Notes under the pieces: generated by a model
What the model was told of the DNA's origin: nothing
What the model saw: only the letters and a program-made list of their open reading frames with translations
Database searches by the model: none
Shown: positions 13,288 to 20,919 of the stretch, in pieces
Layout: each line of letters starts with the position of its first letter
Position numbering within the stretch: the first letter of the stretch is position 1
Source of the DNA: a virus
DNA length: 33,754 bases
Reading direction: 5' to 3' (one strand)
Virus record (IMG/VR): IMGVR_UViG_3300008120_000163
Coordinates: 1-33,754 of that record
Made by a program: the position numbers and the translations under genes

Positions 13288-13775
13288 TGGCCAAACGACG
13301 AACCCCAAGAACTAGATCCAACATAAAGTCCAAAGGATTAACTAAAGGAAAGATCCAAGCAAGACAGAAAGAAGTAGATGGAATTAAATTCAAGTCAATG
13401 CTTGAAGTATTCTGCTACAAGAAACTAAAAGAGCTTGGAGTATCTTTTACTTATGAGGAACACTCTTATCAATTGACTGATGCTTTCTACTATCCTTGTC
13501 CAATATTTGAGACCAAAGGAACAAGTAAAGAGTTTGTCGATAAGAGCAAGGATAAGATTCGTGGGATTTCGTACACACCAGACTTTGTGAGTCATGATGC
13601 AGATGGTAAGCTGCTATGGGTAATAGAATGTAAAGGTTTTGCTAACGACAGGTTCCCAAACACTTGGAAGAACTTCAAGAAGCATTTAATCGATACTGAT
13701 TCTGTCTGTCCGTTATTCTTACCAAAAGATCAAAAACAAGTATTACAAGTAATTCAGCTCATTTCTGAGCTATAA
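13287..13775 (+). CDS. PD-(D/E)xK endonuclease (DUF1064-like)
   Basis: A 162-residue nuclease. The first 30 residues are very basic. The catalytic core shows SMLEVFCYKKLKELG with E40 on the first helix, then YTPDFV (P98, D99) and VIECKG (E114-x-K116), the three parts of the PD-(D/E)xK site. The layout resembles DUF1064-type phage nucleases and Holliday-junction resolvases. It would cut branched or replication-intermediate DNA with Mg2+. It starts at the last base of the primase stop (TAATGG), which suggests coupled translation and a job at the fork. Confidence 0.85.
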   Translation: MAKRRTPRTRSNIKSKGLTKGKIQARQKEVDGIKFKSMLEVFCYKKLKELGVSFTYEEHSYQLTDAFYYPCPIFETKGTSKEFVDKSKDKIRGISYTPDFVSHDADGKLLWVIECKGFANDRFPNTWKNFKKHLIDTDSVCPLFLPKDQKQVLQVIQLISEL

Positions 13776-13786
13776 ACTAAGAGGTT

Positions 13787-14149
13787 ATGAGTCTCACTAT
13801 TAATGAAGACTCTAATTATCTTAAACCACATACTTTTCAAAAGGGAGATTTAATTCTTATCTCTATTGGTAATGGGATGCATTATGGTATCTATGATAGC
13901 ATGAAATCTGAAGACAAGATTTACTATTATTTTATAGGAGGTGCTTGGCATTGCCATCCCTATGAAAAAGATACTGCAAATGGAGATTCTTCATGGTTGT
14001 ATAAGAAAATTAACGATCCTTCACAAGGCTCTGTTGATTTTACTAATACTAATGCAAGTAAAAGAATCTTCCCTCTTCCGAAAGAAATGTGCACTAAGAA
14101 ATTATTAGAGATTCAACACGATTACAAAAAAGCTAGAAACTTATTATGA
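13787..14149 (+). CDS. Hypothetical protein with beta-rich N-terminal region
   Basis: A 120-residue protein. Residues 14-65 look like an SH3-type small beta-barrel (FQKGDLILISIGNGMHYGIY ... KIYYYFIGGAWHC) and the C-terminus is helical and basic. No named family is recognised. It follows the nuclease after 11 bases, and its stop overlaps the start of the rIIA-like gene by four bases (ATGA), so the two are probably co-translated. Confidence 0.6.
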   Translation: MSLTINEDSNYLKPHTFQKGDLILISIGNGMHYGIYDSMKSEDKIYYYFIGGAWHCHPYEKDTANGDSSWLYKKINDPSQGSVDFTNTNASKRIFPLPKEMCTKKLLEIQHDYKKARNLL

Positions 14150-16968
14150 GTATCAAACAGATTGACAACGAGTTTGTCGGTTCAGACACTGGTGTTGCTA
14201 AACGAATTAATCGTGGTGCAGAGAAACTAGTATTTGACATATTACAAGCCACACAGTATTCTACTCCAATTCCTTCAACCGTCAGAGAGCTGGTAACAAA
14301 TGCCTGCGATTCTCAACGAGAGAAGGAAATTGCTATAGAGATATTGACTGGGCAGAAGACCGTGGAAGATTATTATATCAATCGAGAAGGAGAGCAGTAC
14401 GAAGACAGTAACTTCGATCCAAGCTACTATAGCTTACCTCATTTTGATGTACAGAATCACCACGTTGACGTTTATTACAAGCACAATGCTGGAGTTGGAT
14501 ATTGTGACCAGTTCATAATTAAAGACTACGGTGTTGGTATCGGGGGTAGACGTTTAGAAGGTATCCTAGAATTAGGTTATTCAACTAAACGTAATACTTC
14601 AGAGAATTTTGGTGCCTTCGGTTTGGGTGCTAAGGTTGCATTATCTACGGGTGTAGACTTCTACACTATTGAAACCATTTATCAAGGGAAACGATTCAAA
14701 GCAAACTGCTTTAATTACAAGACTGATTTCTTAATTCCACGATTTAATCTTAGTACAGGCCAAGAGAATCCATACATCACATTTACTGATGGGACTAAAG
14801 TTTATTACGAGCCAACTACAGAGTTAAACAGAACTGAGATTTCATTTGGAGTAAAGAAGCACAATGCAGATCGTTTTATAGATGCAGTCAGTGAGCAATT
14901 AACTTACTTGAGTAATGTTAGATTCTATGTGGTTGAAGAAAACGGTTATGAAAGAGAGATCGACTTCAAGCCTAGTGTTATCTACAACTCAAAGCATTTG
15001 ATTATCACTGAGAGTAACTACTATGCACGTCCACACATTGTCATTGTTAAAGCAGAGGGAGCAACCACTGGTATTAACTATGGTCACGTGGATTTCCGAG
15101 AGTTGGAGATGGAGCAGTTATATGGGGCAGTTGGTCTGAAGTGTCCTATACGACAAGTGTACAAGAATGAACAGGGGGAAGAAGTAGTTATTCAAGATGG
15201 AGTCGATGTTACTCCGAGCCGTGAGAAAGTAATCTGGTCTGATCATACTAAACAGTTTGTTCAGAACTTGATTCTTAAAGCAGGTGAGGAAGCAACAGAG
15301 CTTGTGCAAGAGAAGCTGAACGAAACAGATTTCTTGAAGTGGGTAGAGGCATGTAAGAATGTAGTGTACTCAGGAAGAATAAACGAAGATTATTCTGCTA
15401 ACGGTAGAGTACTGCAAGCTATGAGTAGAATCATTGACACGAAGTCTTTAAAGCCGGTATACCCAGTGAACAAACGAATCAAGTTTGAGCACATGGGAAA
15501 GGTATTCGAAGGGTTTAATGTCAGACTTCATACTCTGTCTAACAAGCTTGAGAACGGAGAGTTTAAGATAGTTTCTAATACTACTGATGTTGATACTTGG
15601 GAAAAGTTTGACATCTCTAAGGTGTATTTTAGAAAAGAAGGATTTACCAGACTTAAAGATGCATATCTTATGAAAGAGAATGGTGGTTCTTTTATATCTA
15701 TCAGAAAGAAATCCACTCAAGATTTAGAGGACAAGTGTGATGATCCTTCTACACCTCCAAACGAGTTAGGAATCTACGAAGCTCAGTTAGCAAAGGTTAA
15801 GAAAAACCAATTAGAAGTTGAGAAGTATTTATCAGAGTCAGAAAGCTACAGAGTTTATGATGATGTGATAGTTCCTGATGACTTTGAGGCTAGTCTTAAA
15901 GAGGAGGAAGAAGTATTGGCTGCTACAGGTGGTGGAACTCAAAGGTTAACTCCTGCTGAACTTCGTGAGTTGAACAAGCAGATTGTAGGTTACACTGTTC
16001 GTACTGCTACTGCAAGACAGGCTAATAACTGGAATGATTCTGTATGGGATAAGGTAGAGCCAAAGTTATCTGAACTTAGAGCTACTGAAACTCTTATCTA
16101 CTATGGTACAGATGAAGATGGAGAAAAGCTTAAGTTAGCTGCTGAGATAATGAAAGGATTTGCTCCGTTTATTTCAGATGTTTATCCTAGTTCTACTTAT
16201 ACTCCTCCTTATTCTAATAGTAGACAGGATCCTATGCATTTCTACATGTGTCACCCTACAAGATTTACTAATGGTAAAGGAGAGCTTAGTGAATATCCTA
16301 TGGGGACTAAAGTCAATAGAGATTTTAAGACTCCACAGTTAATTAAACTCAGTGAAGCCAATGTAAGACAGGTGAAGAATGTCGAGAATATCAGACATAT
16401 CGATGAGTTTTTCTATACAGTGACTGAGAATGACTACATTACTTGTAGCCCATATCTTAGAATATACTATGCTGCTCATCGTCTTGAAACTTGTGATCTT
16501 AAGCATTTCTTTGATCATCTGCAATCTATCAATCCTTTGTTTGGTAAAATGTATGATCAGATTATGGAAGTTACAGGTAAGATATCTTATAAGTTAAAAG
16601 ACAAATCTCATCCATTACTTGATGAAGTGTTTACAAGACTGAATAAGATGTATGCTTTAGAGTATGTATGCAAGACTTCTCCTGATGATAAGGAGACTAT
16701 TGCTAATACAGCAAGCAACTTGTTTATGCTAGCAGACATTCCAGGAGCTGAGATTCGTATTCCAGGCTTTGAGGCTGTGTATTCTTTCTATAAAGATTTC
16801 ATAGAAACTTCTCAACATATCCTAAGTCAGATTTCTAGTTATAAGTTTGATGAGGAAGATACGAAACGTGAGATTCAGCTGTATCTAAAAGCAAAAGGGT
16901 TACTCGAAATGACCATTCCTGTTGACGAAATTAATGAGTTCGAGTCATTTATTTCAGTAAATTTGTAA
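14146..16968 (+). CDS. rIIA: rIIA-like GHKL ATPase
   Basis: A 940-residue protein with an N-terminal GHKL (Hsp90/MutL/histidine-kinase fold) ATPase domain. The N box is RELVTNACDS (E48, N52, D55), the second motif is KDYGVGIG (D127, G129, G131), and the third is GAFGLGAK (156-163). The rest, about 750 residues, has no motif I can name and includes a charged helical part near residues 525-590. The domain layout, with the rIIB-like gene directly following, matches the T4 rIIA/rIIB pair. rIIA is linked to lysis control and to resisting exclusion by prophage systems. Membrane association is known for T4 rIIA, but no membrane helix is seen here. It is longer than T4 rIIA (about 725 residues). Confidence 0.85.
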   Translation: MSIKQIDNEFVGSDTGVAKRINRGAEKLVFDILQATQYSTPIPSTVRELVTNACDSQREKEIAIEILTGQKTVEDYYINREGEQYEDSNFDPSYYSLPHFDVQNHHVDVYYKHNAGVGYCDQFIIKDYGVGIGGRRLEGILELGYSTKRNTSENFGAFGLGAKVALSTGVDFYTIETIYQGKRFKANCFNYKTDFLIPRFNLSTGQENPYITFTDGTKVYYEPTTELNRTEISFGVKKHNADRFIDAVSEQLTYLSNVRFYVVEENGYEREIDFKPSVIYNSKHLIITESNYYARPHIVIVKAEGATTGINYGHVDFRELEMEQLYGAVGLKCPIRQVYKNEQGEEVVIQDGVDVTPSREKVIWSDHTKQFVQNLILKAGEEATELVQEKLNETDFLKWVEACKNVVYSGRINEDYSANGRVLQAMSRIIDTKSLKPVYPVNKRIKFEHMGKVFEGFNVRLHTLSNKLENGEFKIVSNTTDVDTWEKFDISKVYFRKEGFTRLKDAYLMKENGGSFISIRKKSTQDLEDKCDDPSTPPNELGIYEAQLAKVKKNQLEVEKYLSESESYRVYDDVIVPDDFEASLKEEEEVLAATGGGTQRLTPAELRELNKQIVGYTVRTATARQANNWNDSVWDKVEPKLSELRATETLIYYGTDEDGEKLKLAAEIMKGFAPFISDVYPSSTYTPPYSNSRQDPMHFYMCHPTRFTNGKGELSEYPMGTKVNRDFKTPQLIKLSEANVRQVKNVENIRHIDEFFYTVTENDYITCSPYLRIYYAAHRLETCDLKHFFDHLQSINPLFGKMYDQIMEVTGKISYKLKDKSHPLLDEVFTRLNKMYALEYVCKTSPDDKETIANTASNLFMLADIPGAEIRIPGFEAVYSFYKDFIETSQHILSQISSYKFDEEDTKREIQLYLKAKGLLEMTIPVDEINEFESFISVNL

Positions 16969-16991
16969 TACAAATAATAACAAAATCTTAT

Positions 16992-18161
16992 ATGATTAGT
17001 TTAAATGTAATCGATGGAAACATCGTAGGATCTTACGGAGAGAAGTCATTCTCTGTAAAGTACAAGGAAGAGTTGTACAAACAAATGCAAGAGTTATCTA
17101 ACAAGGCTGACAAAGCAGAAACAATGGATGAGTTGAGAGGTATCTTAGATACTTTCGATAGCTTGGCTGTTGAGGATTACACTGAGCTTATTCAAGATAA
17201 GTGTGAGCACATCTATGTTAATAGCACTACCGGAGAGTTCTTCTTGAAGACTGGTGATGTGGTATCTAACATTCCAATGCCTGAGGCTTTAGTAGAGAGA
17301 ATCTATGAGTCTATGGATATGGGTTTAGATTTTATGCCACTTATCAAGATGTGGACTCGTTGGCTACGTAATCCAATTCTTTGGAAGAAGATGAAAGCTG
17401 GTACAGGAGTAGAATTCTCTGAAAGATTCTTCAATTTCATCAATCTTAAGTATGTTCACCCTGTTCTATTCAAAGAACTTGTTGAAGAAAAGGGATTGAA
17501 TGAGGACGTAGCTGCTAAGAAAGCTACTATGTATCAGATGAAGATTACCAAGGAAGGTTTATTGAACGGTTACAAAGTTTCTTCTGAGGTTTTGCATAAG
17601 TTCGATGCTGAGACTGGAGAGGTAGTAGATCGTTACAAACGTACATTCAATGTAGACACTGGAGAAATTGAGTCAGAAGGCTTACCAGAGTTTGTAGAGG
17701 ATCGTGTCTTCCAACCTGCTATCATGGGAGAAAGTGGAGATGCATTCTATTGTGAAGGTCCTAACGGTTATGCTAACCCTGGCCACTTCATTAAAGTAGG
17801 ATGTACTCATCGTCTTGCATCTTGGGATCAGGTGAATACTAATGACCATCAAGCATGTGTACCTGGCTTACACTTCGGAGGTCTTGAGTATATTAACCGT
17901 ATCTCAGGTGAGATTCACAACATCTTTGTAGACCCGATGCACATCGGTGCCGTTCCAGATGATAACACTGGAGCTATCCGTTGTCTTCAGTATTTCGTGC
18001 ATTCAAGTTTGGCTGGTGTAAATGGTTCCATTTATCACTCTTCAACTTATGCAGCAAAGACTGATGCTGAATGGGCTATAGCTCGTAAAGAAGCAGTAGA
18101 GAAATCTTTCTCTCGTATTGAAGAACTAAAAGCAGCTGTTGCTAGAATAAACAACATATAA
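16992..18161 (+). CDS. rIIB: rIIB-like protein
   Basis: A 389-residue protein that follows the rIIA-like gene after 23 bases. It opens with a short beta-rich part and a helical region to about residue 65. The central segment (about 100-160) is rich in Trp, Arg and Phe. The C-terminal half contains CVPGLHFGGLEYINR, a stretch I associate with T4 rIIB-type proteins, and aromatic and His residues that could form a pocket. The adjacency to a GHKL ATPase is the strongest support. The partner pair probably acts at the host membrane during infection, by analogy with T4. Start at 16992 after the leader AACAAAATCTTAT. Confidence 0.75.
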   Translation: MISLNVIDGNIVGSYGEKSFSVKYKEELYKQMQELSNKADKAETMDELRGILDTFDSLAVEDYTELIQDKCEHIYVNSTTGEFFLKTGDVVSNIPMPEALVERIYESMDMGLDFMPLIKMWTRWLRNPILWKKMKAGTGVEFSERFFNFINLKYVHPVLFKELVEEKGLNEDVAAKKATMYQMKITKEGLLNGYKVSSEVLHKFDAETGEVVDRYKRTFNVDTGEIESEGLPEFVEDRVFQPAIMGESGDAFYCEGPNGYANPGHFIKVGCTHRLASWDQVNTNDHQACVPGLHFGGLEYINRISGEIHNIFVDPMHIGAVPDDNTGAIRCLQYFVHSSLAGVNGSIYHSSTYAAKTDAEWAIARKEAVEKSFSRIEELKAAVARINNI

Positions 18162-18172
18162 ATTAAGCTCAG

Positions 18173-18946
18173 ATGGAAGAAATATTAGACCAGAGTGTAG
18201 GACCAGTGGAACCGATATGTCTAATTGATGGAGATAGCTTAATTTATTATGAGATGGACAAGCCAACCCTGGAGGAAGCCTTACAAGGGCTAGACTCCAG
18301 GATCTTGACCATTCTTGAACAATGCAAAACCCCTACATATGTTGGCTTTCTTACAGATCATAATTGTTTCCGTTACCAAGTTAGCAAAGACTATAAAGCT
18401 AATCGGAAACATAGACCCAAACCTGTCATCTTCCCTGCCCTTCGAGAATACCTCAAACAAAAATGGGGATTCTATGGAGTTGAAGGATTAGAGGCTGACG
18501 ATTTGGTAAGTTATTATGCTAAGAACGAACCACGTAAAACGATTATCTGCTCACCAGATAAGGATGTTCTTCATCAATGCCCAGGCATGCACTTTAATTA
18601 TCGTACTCTTGAGTTTTTGCATACATCTCCAGATGATGCATATCAATTCTTGTGGAAGCAAGTATTGATGGGAGATAGTACAGATAATATTACAGGCATA
18701 CCAGGAGTTGGTATTAAGACAGCCGAGAATTGGTTGATGGGGAGAACTAATGATGTTGAAGCATTTGTTTTGAAGAAGTATATCGAGAAATTTGGAAGTA
18801 CAGAAGGCATTATGCAGTTCTATACTAACTTTAAACTTGTATATTTACTTCAAAGTCCTGAGGATATTCTCAGAGAGCTTCAAAATAATTTAGAACCCTT
18901 AAAACCTATAACTCACTATGAGCCAGCAGATAGCGACGGATGGTAA
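18173..18946 (+). CDS. 5'-3' exonuclease / flap endonuclease
   Basis: A 257-residue protein of the FEN/5'-nuclease family, which removes RNA primers and flaps. Metal ligands and motifs are in order: D19-G-D21, DYKANRK (73-79), GLEADDL (105-111), SPDKD (127-131), GDSTDN (167-172), then the helix-hairpin-helix GIPGVGIKTAE (175-185) that holds the DNA. Its length is close to the T5/T7-type nucleases. The last 29 bases overlap the next gene. It is one of the primer-processing enzymes of this module, together with the DNA polymerase at 3604. Confidence 0.92.
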   Translation: MEEILDQSVGPVEPICLIDGDSLIYYEMDKPTLEEALQGLDSRILTILEQCKTPTYVGFLTDHNCFRYQVSKDYKANRKHRPKPVIFPALREYLKQKWGFYGVEGLEADDLVSYYAKNEPRKTIICSPDKDVLHQCPGMHFNYRTLEFLHTSPDDAYQFLWKQVLMGDSTDNITGIPGVGIKTAENWLMGRTNDVEAFVLKKYIEKFGSTEGIMQFYTNFKLVYLLQSPEDILRELQNNLEPLKPITHYEPADSDGW

Positions 18947-19721
18947 AATAATTTACACTCCAGTGAATGGTAGAACCATTCGTATGACAGGAAGTATTGC
19001 AGACTATTCTAGAGTTTATGATGAAGATGGGAAAACAATAACTACTTTGGTAAGTGGGAAATTAAAACATGATCTCGGCTCTATTGTTAGAGGCCGTACA
19101 AAGAATCCCTACAAAGTAAATATCATAACCCCACTTTATAATGCTGTAAATCTTTTAGCTGGATATGATCTATCAGTTGCAAAAGCAACTAAATCTACAA
19201 TCTTTTTATGCCCAATGCTTGGAGGAAAGAGAGAGTTATTCTACTGGAACAATCTATTAGTAAATGCATTCTGTGCTGTACCGAATGATGAGAATGTGAT
19301 TGCATTACTATATAGATTTTCAGGAGATGCTTTGTTCACAAAATTTGAACATGCTCTTGAAAGCTTTGAAGCATTTAAGTATAAGATTGATACTGACCCA
19401 TACCATGTGTTGTTTGTGTTTGAGGTGCCTAAGCATGCTCAAGTATCTTATTCACATTTTGTGAATGGTCGGTATTCAGAGATAGATGATATCATGAAAC
19501 TTAAGATTTTGGATTATCATGGATTTAATATGGATGGGTCAACAGCTAAAATCCTATTCAAGTCTCCTTCATTGAAGAAAGAACTTGAGGAGCAATTAGA
19601 CGTAACGATACCAGAAGAGAATGAATTACATTCTCCCCCAAAATTAAATGAAGAAACATTCGATCCAGAACTATATCATACAAGTAAATTAAAATTCGAT
19701 AACACAAAATTCTTAAAATGA
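18918..19721 (+). CDS. Hypothetical protein
   Basis: A 267-residue protein overlapping the exonuclease gene by 29 bases and the uracil-DNA glycosylase gene by four (ATGA). It begins with beta-rich sequence (residues 8-60), has a mixed centre with IVRGRTKNPYKVNIITPLYN and an aromatic C-terminal half (FEVPKHAQVSYSHFVNGRYS). The tail is acidic then basic. I recognise no fold or motif. Its tight coupling to the two DNA-processing enzymes suggests a role in replication or repair. Confidence 0.65.
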   Translation: MSQQIATDGKIIYTPVNGRTIRMTGSIADYSRVYDEDGKTITTLVSGKLKHDLGSIVRGRTKNPYKVNIITPLYNAVNLLAGYDLSVAKATKSTIFLCPMLGGKRELFYWNNLLVNAFCAVPNDENVIALLYRFSGDALFTKFEHALESFEAFKYKIDTDPYHVLFVFEVPKHAQVSYSHFVNGRYSEIDDIMKLKILDYHGFNMDGSTAKILFKSPSLKKELEEQLDVTIPEENELHSPPKLNEETFDPELYHTSKLKFDNTKFLK

Positions 19722-20473
19722 GTAAACTGCTTGAACAGATCGGGGATTGGGGACCTATCCACACTAAGTTGGTAGAAGACCACCCCGGTCTTTACGGGCA
19801 GCTCAAAGACTTCATTAAATTTCACAGAACAAATTACACTGTATATCCTGCTAGTCCAGAGGTGTACAAAGCATTTGAGTTGTGTCAGATGAAGGACCTT
19901 CGAGTTGTCATCATAGGGCAGGATCCATATCACAATGGAGCTGCTACCGGCCTTGCATTTGGAGTTAAAGAGGGAATGAAAATTAATCCAAGTCTACGAG
20001 TGATACAGAGAGAAATCTGTAGATCCCATGGCATAGACGAATCAGATGCCAAAACAACTGAGTTTGATTATTCATTGTCTCATCTGGCCAAGCAAGGTGT
20101 ATTGCTATTGAACACTACTCTGACTGTTACTAAAGGTAAACCTAATTCCCATGAGCAAATCTGGGGCTGGTATACCAAAGGAATTGTCAGAGAGATATGC
20201 AATGAGTTAGATGGAGTCATCTTTTTATTATGGGGAAAGTTTGCACAGCATGCTTTCGGAGGCATAATTAAAGAAGTGAATTCTTTCCACGACAAATCAC
20301 ATATCATATTTGCTGCATCACATCCTGCAGCAGAAGTCTATGGAGGTAATGCCCGGTTTATTGGTTGTAATCATTTCATTAAAGTTAATGAGATAATTGC
20401 AGAGCCAATTGATTGGTTTAAATTACCAGAGAAGAAAGAGGATGAATTAGAATCTCAATTTAATTTACTATGA
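19718..20473 (+). CDS. ung: Uracil-DNA glycosylase (family 1)
   Basis: A 251-residue enzyme that removes uracil from DNA by cutting the N-glycosidic bond. The water-activating loop GQDPYH (67-72, catalytic D69), the uracil-binding segment LLNTTLTV, and LLWGKFAQHAFG are all present. The last motif reads HPAAEVYGGNARFIGCNHF with H202. H202 is kept, but the usual HPSPLS has become HPAAEV, so the leucine that plugs the flipped-out base gap is not obvious. It overlaps both neighbours by four bases. A DUF1599 nucleotide-related protein follows. In phages, a glycosylase points to avoiding or clearing dU from viral DNA, or to attacking host or rival DNA. Confidence 0.93.
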   Translation: MSKLLEQIGDWGPIHTKLVEDHPGLYGQLKDFIKFHRTNYTVYPASPEVYKAFELCQMKDLRVVIIGQDPYHNGAATGLAFGVKEGMKINPSLRVIQREICRSHGIDESDAKTTEFDYSLSHLAKQGVLLLNTTLTVTKGKPNSHEQIWGWYTKGIVREICNELDGVIFLLWGKFAQHAFGGIIKEVNSFHDKSHIIFAASHPAAEVYGGNARFIGCNHFIKVNEIIAEPIDWFKLPEKKEDELESQFNLL

Positions 20474-20883
20474 ACGATACTGAACAACAGATTAATGCTG
20501 TATGCAATCAAATCAAAACACTTTTACTTTTAAAGAACAAAGCTTACGGGGACTCAGCACTTGAGCCCGTAAGAATCTTTTCGAAGAATAGTTCTATCGA
20601 TGGACTACTTGTACGAATTGACGATAAGTTATCTCGAATCAAGAATATGGGGGTTTCTTCAGCAAGTGAAGACACTCTTATGGATTTGATTGGGTACTTA
20701 GTTCTTTTGAAAATTCAATTGAATAAGAGTATGAGCAGTGGTTTTGAGGTTATGGCTAAAGAAACTCAGAAGAAAATAGTAGATCAGTTAGGGCTACCAA
20801 AGATGCCACCTACCTATTGGCAAGGTACTCATCATGATATCGATAAGATTCGATACACTAACGGCACTATGACAGGGTATTAA
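20470..20883 (+). CDS. DUF1599-like (MazG-superfamily-like) protein
   Basis: A 137-residue all-helical protein. KNKAYGDSALEPVRIF (22-37), RIDDKLSRIKN (49-59) and SEDTLMDLIGYLVLLKI (66-82) follow the pattern of DUF1599, the nucleotide modification-associated domain related to all-alpha NTP pyrophosphatases. The Glu/Asp pairs (D51-D52, E67-D68, D72) could bind Mg2+. It would act on a nucleotide, perhaps cleansing an unwanted dNTP; the substrate is unknown. The uracil-DNA glycosylase overlap (ATGA) suggests a shared job in handling uracil or a modified base. An unusually strong stem-loop lies inside the gene (20543-20573). The gene ends at the convergent terminator. Confidence 0.75.
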   Translation: MNDTEQQINAVCNQIKTLLLLKNKAYGDSALEPVRIFSKNSSIDGLLVRIDDKLSRIKNMGVSSASEDTLMDLIGYLVLLKIQLNKSMSSGFEVMAKETQKKIVDQLGLPKMPPTYWQGTHHDIDKIRYTNGTMTGY

Positions 20884-20889
20884 AAAGAA

Positions 20890-20909
20890 GGGGCAGTAGC
20901 CCCTTTTTT
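20890..20909. terminator. Bidirectional intrinsic terminator between convergent modules
   Basis: GGGGC (20890-20894) pairs with GCCCC (20899-20903) around AGTA, followed by six Ts on the + strand. On the - strand the A-rich run before it gives a T-rich tail as well. It sits between the stop of the DUF1599-like gene and the stop of the giant leftward gene, so it can end transcription from both sides. Confidence 0.92.
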
Positions 20910-20919
20910 ATTGCCTTTA

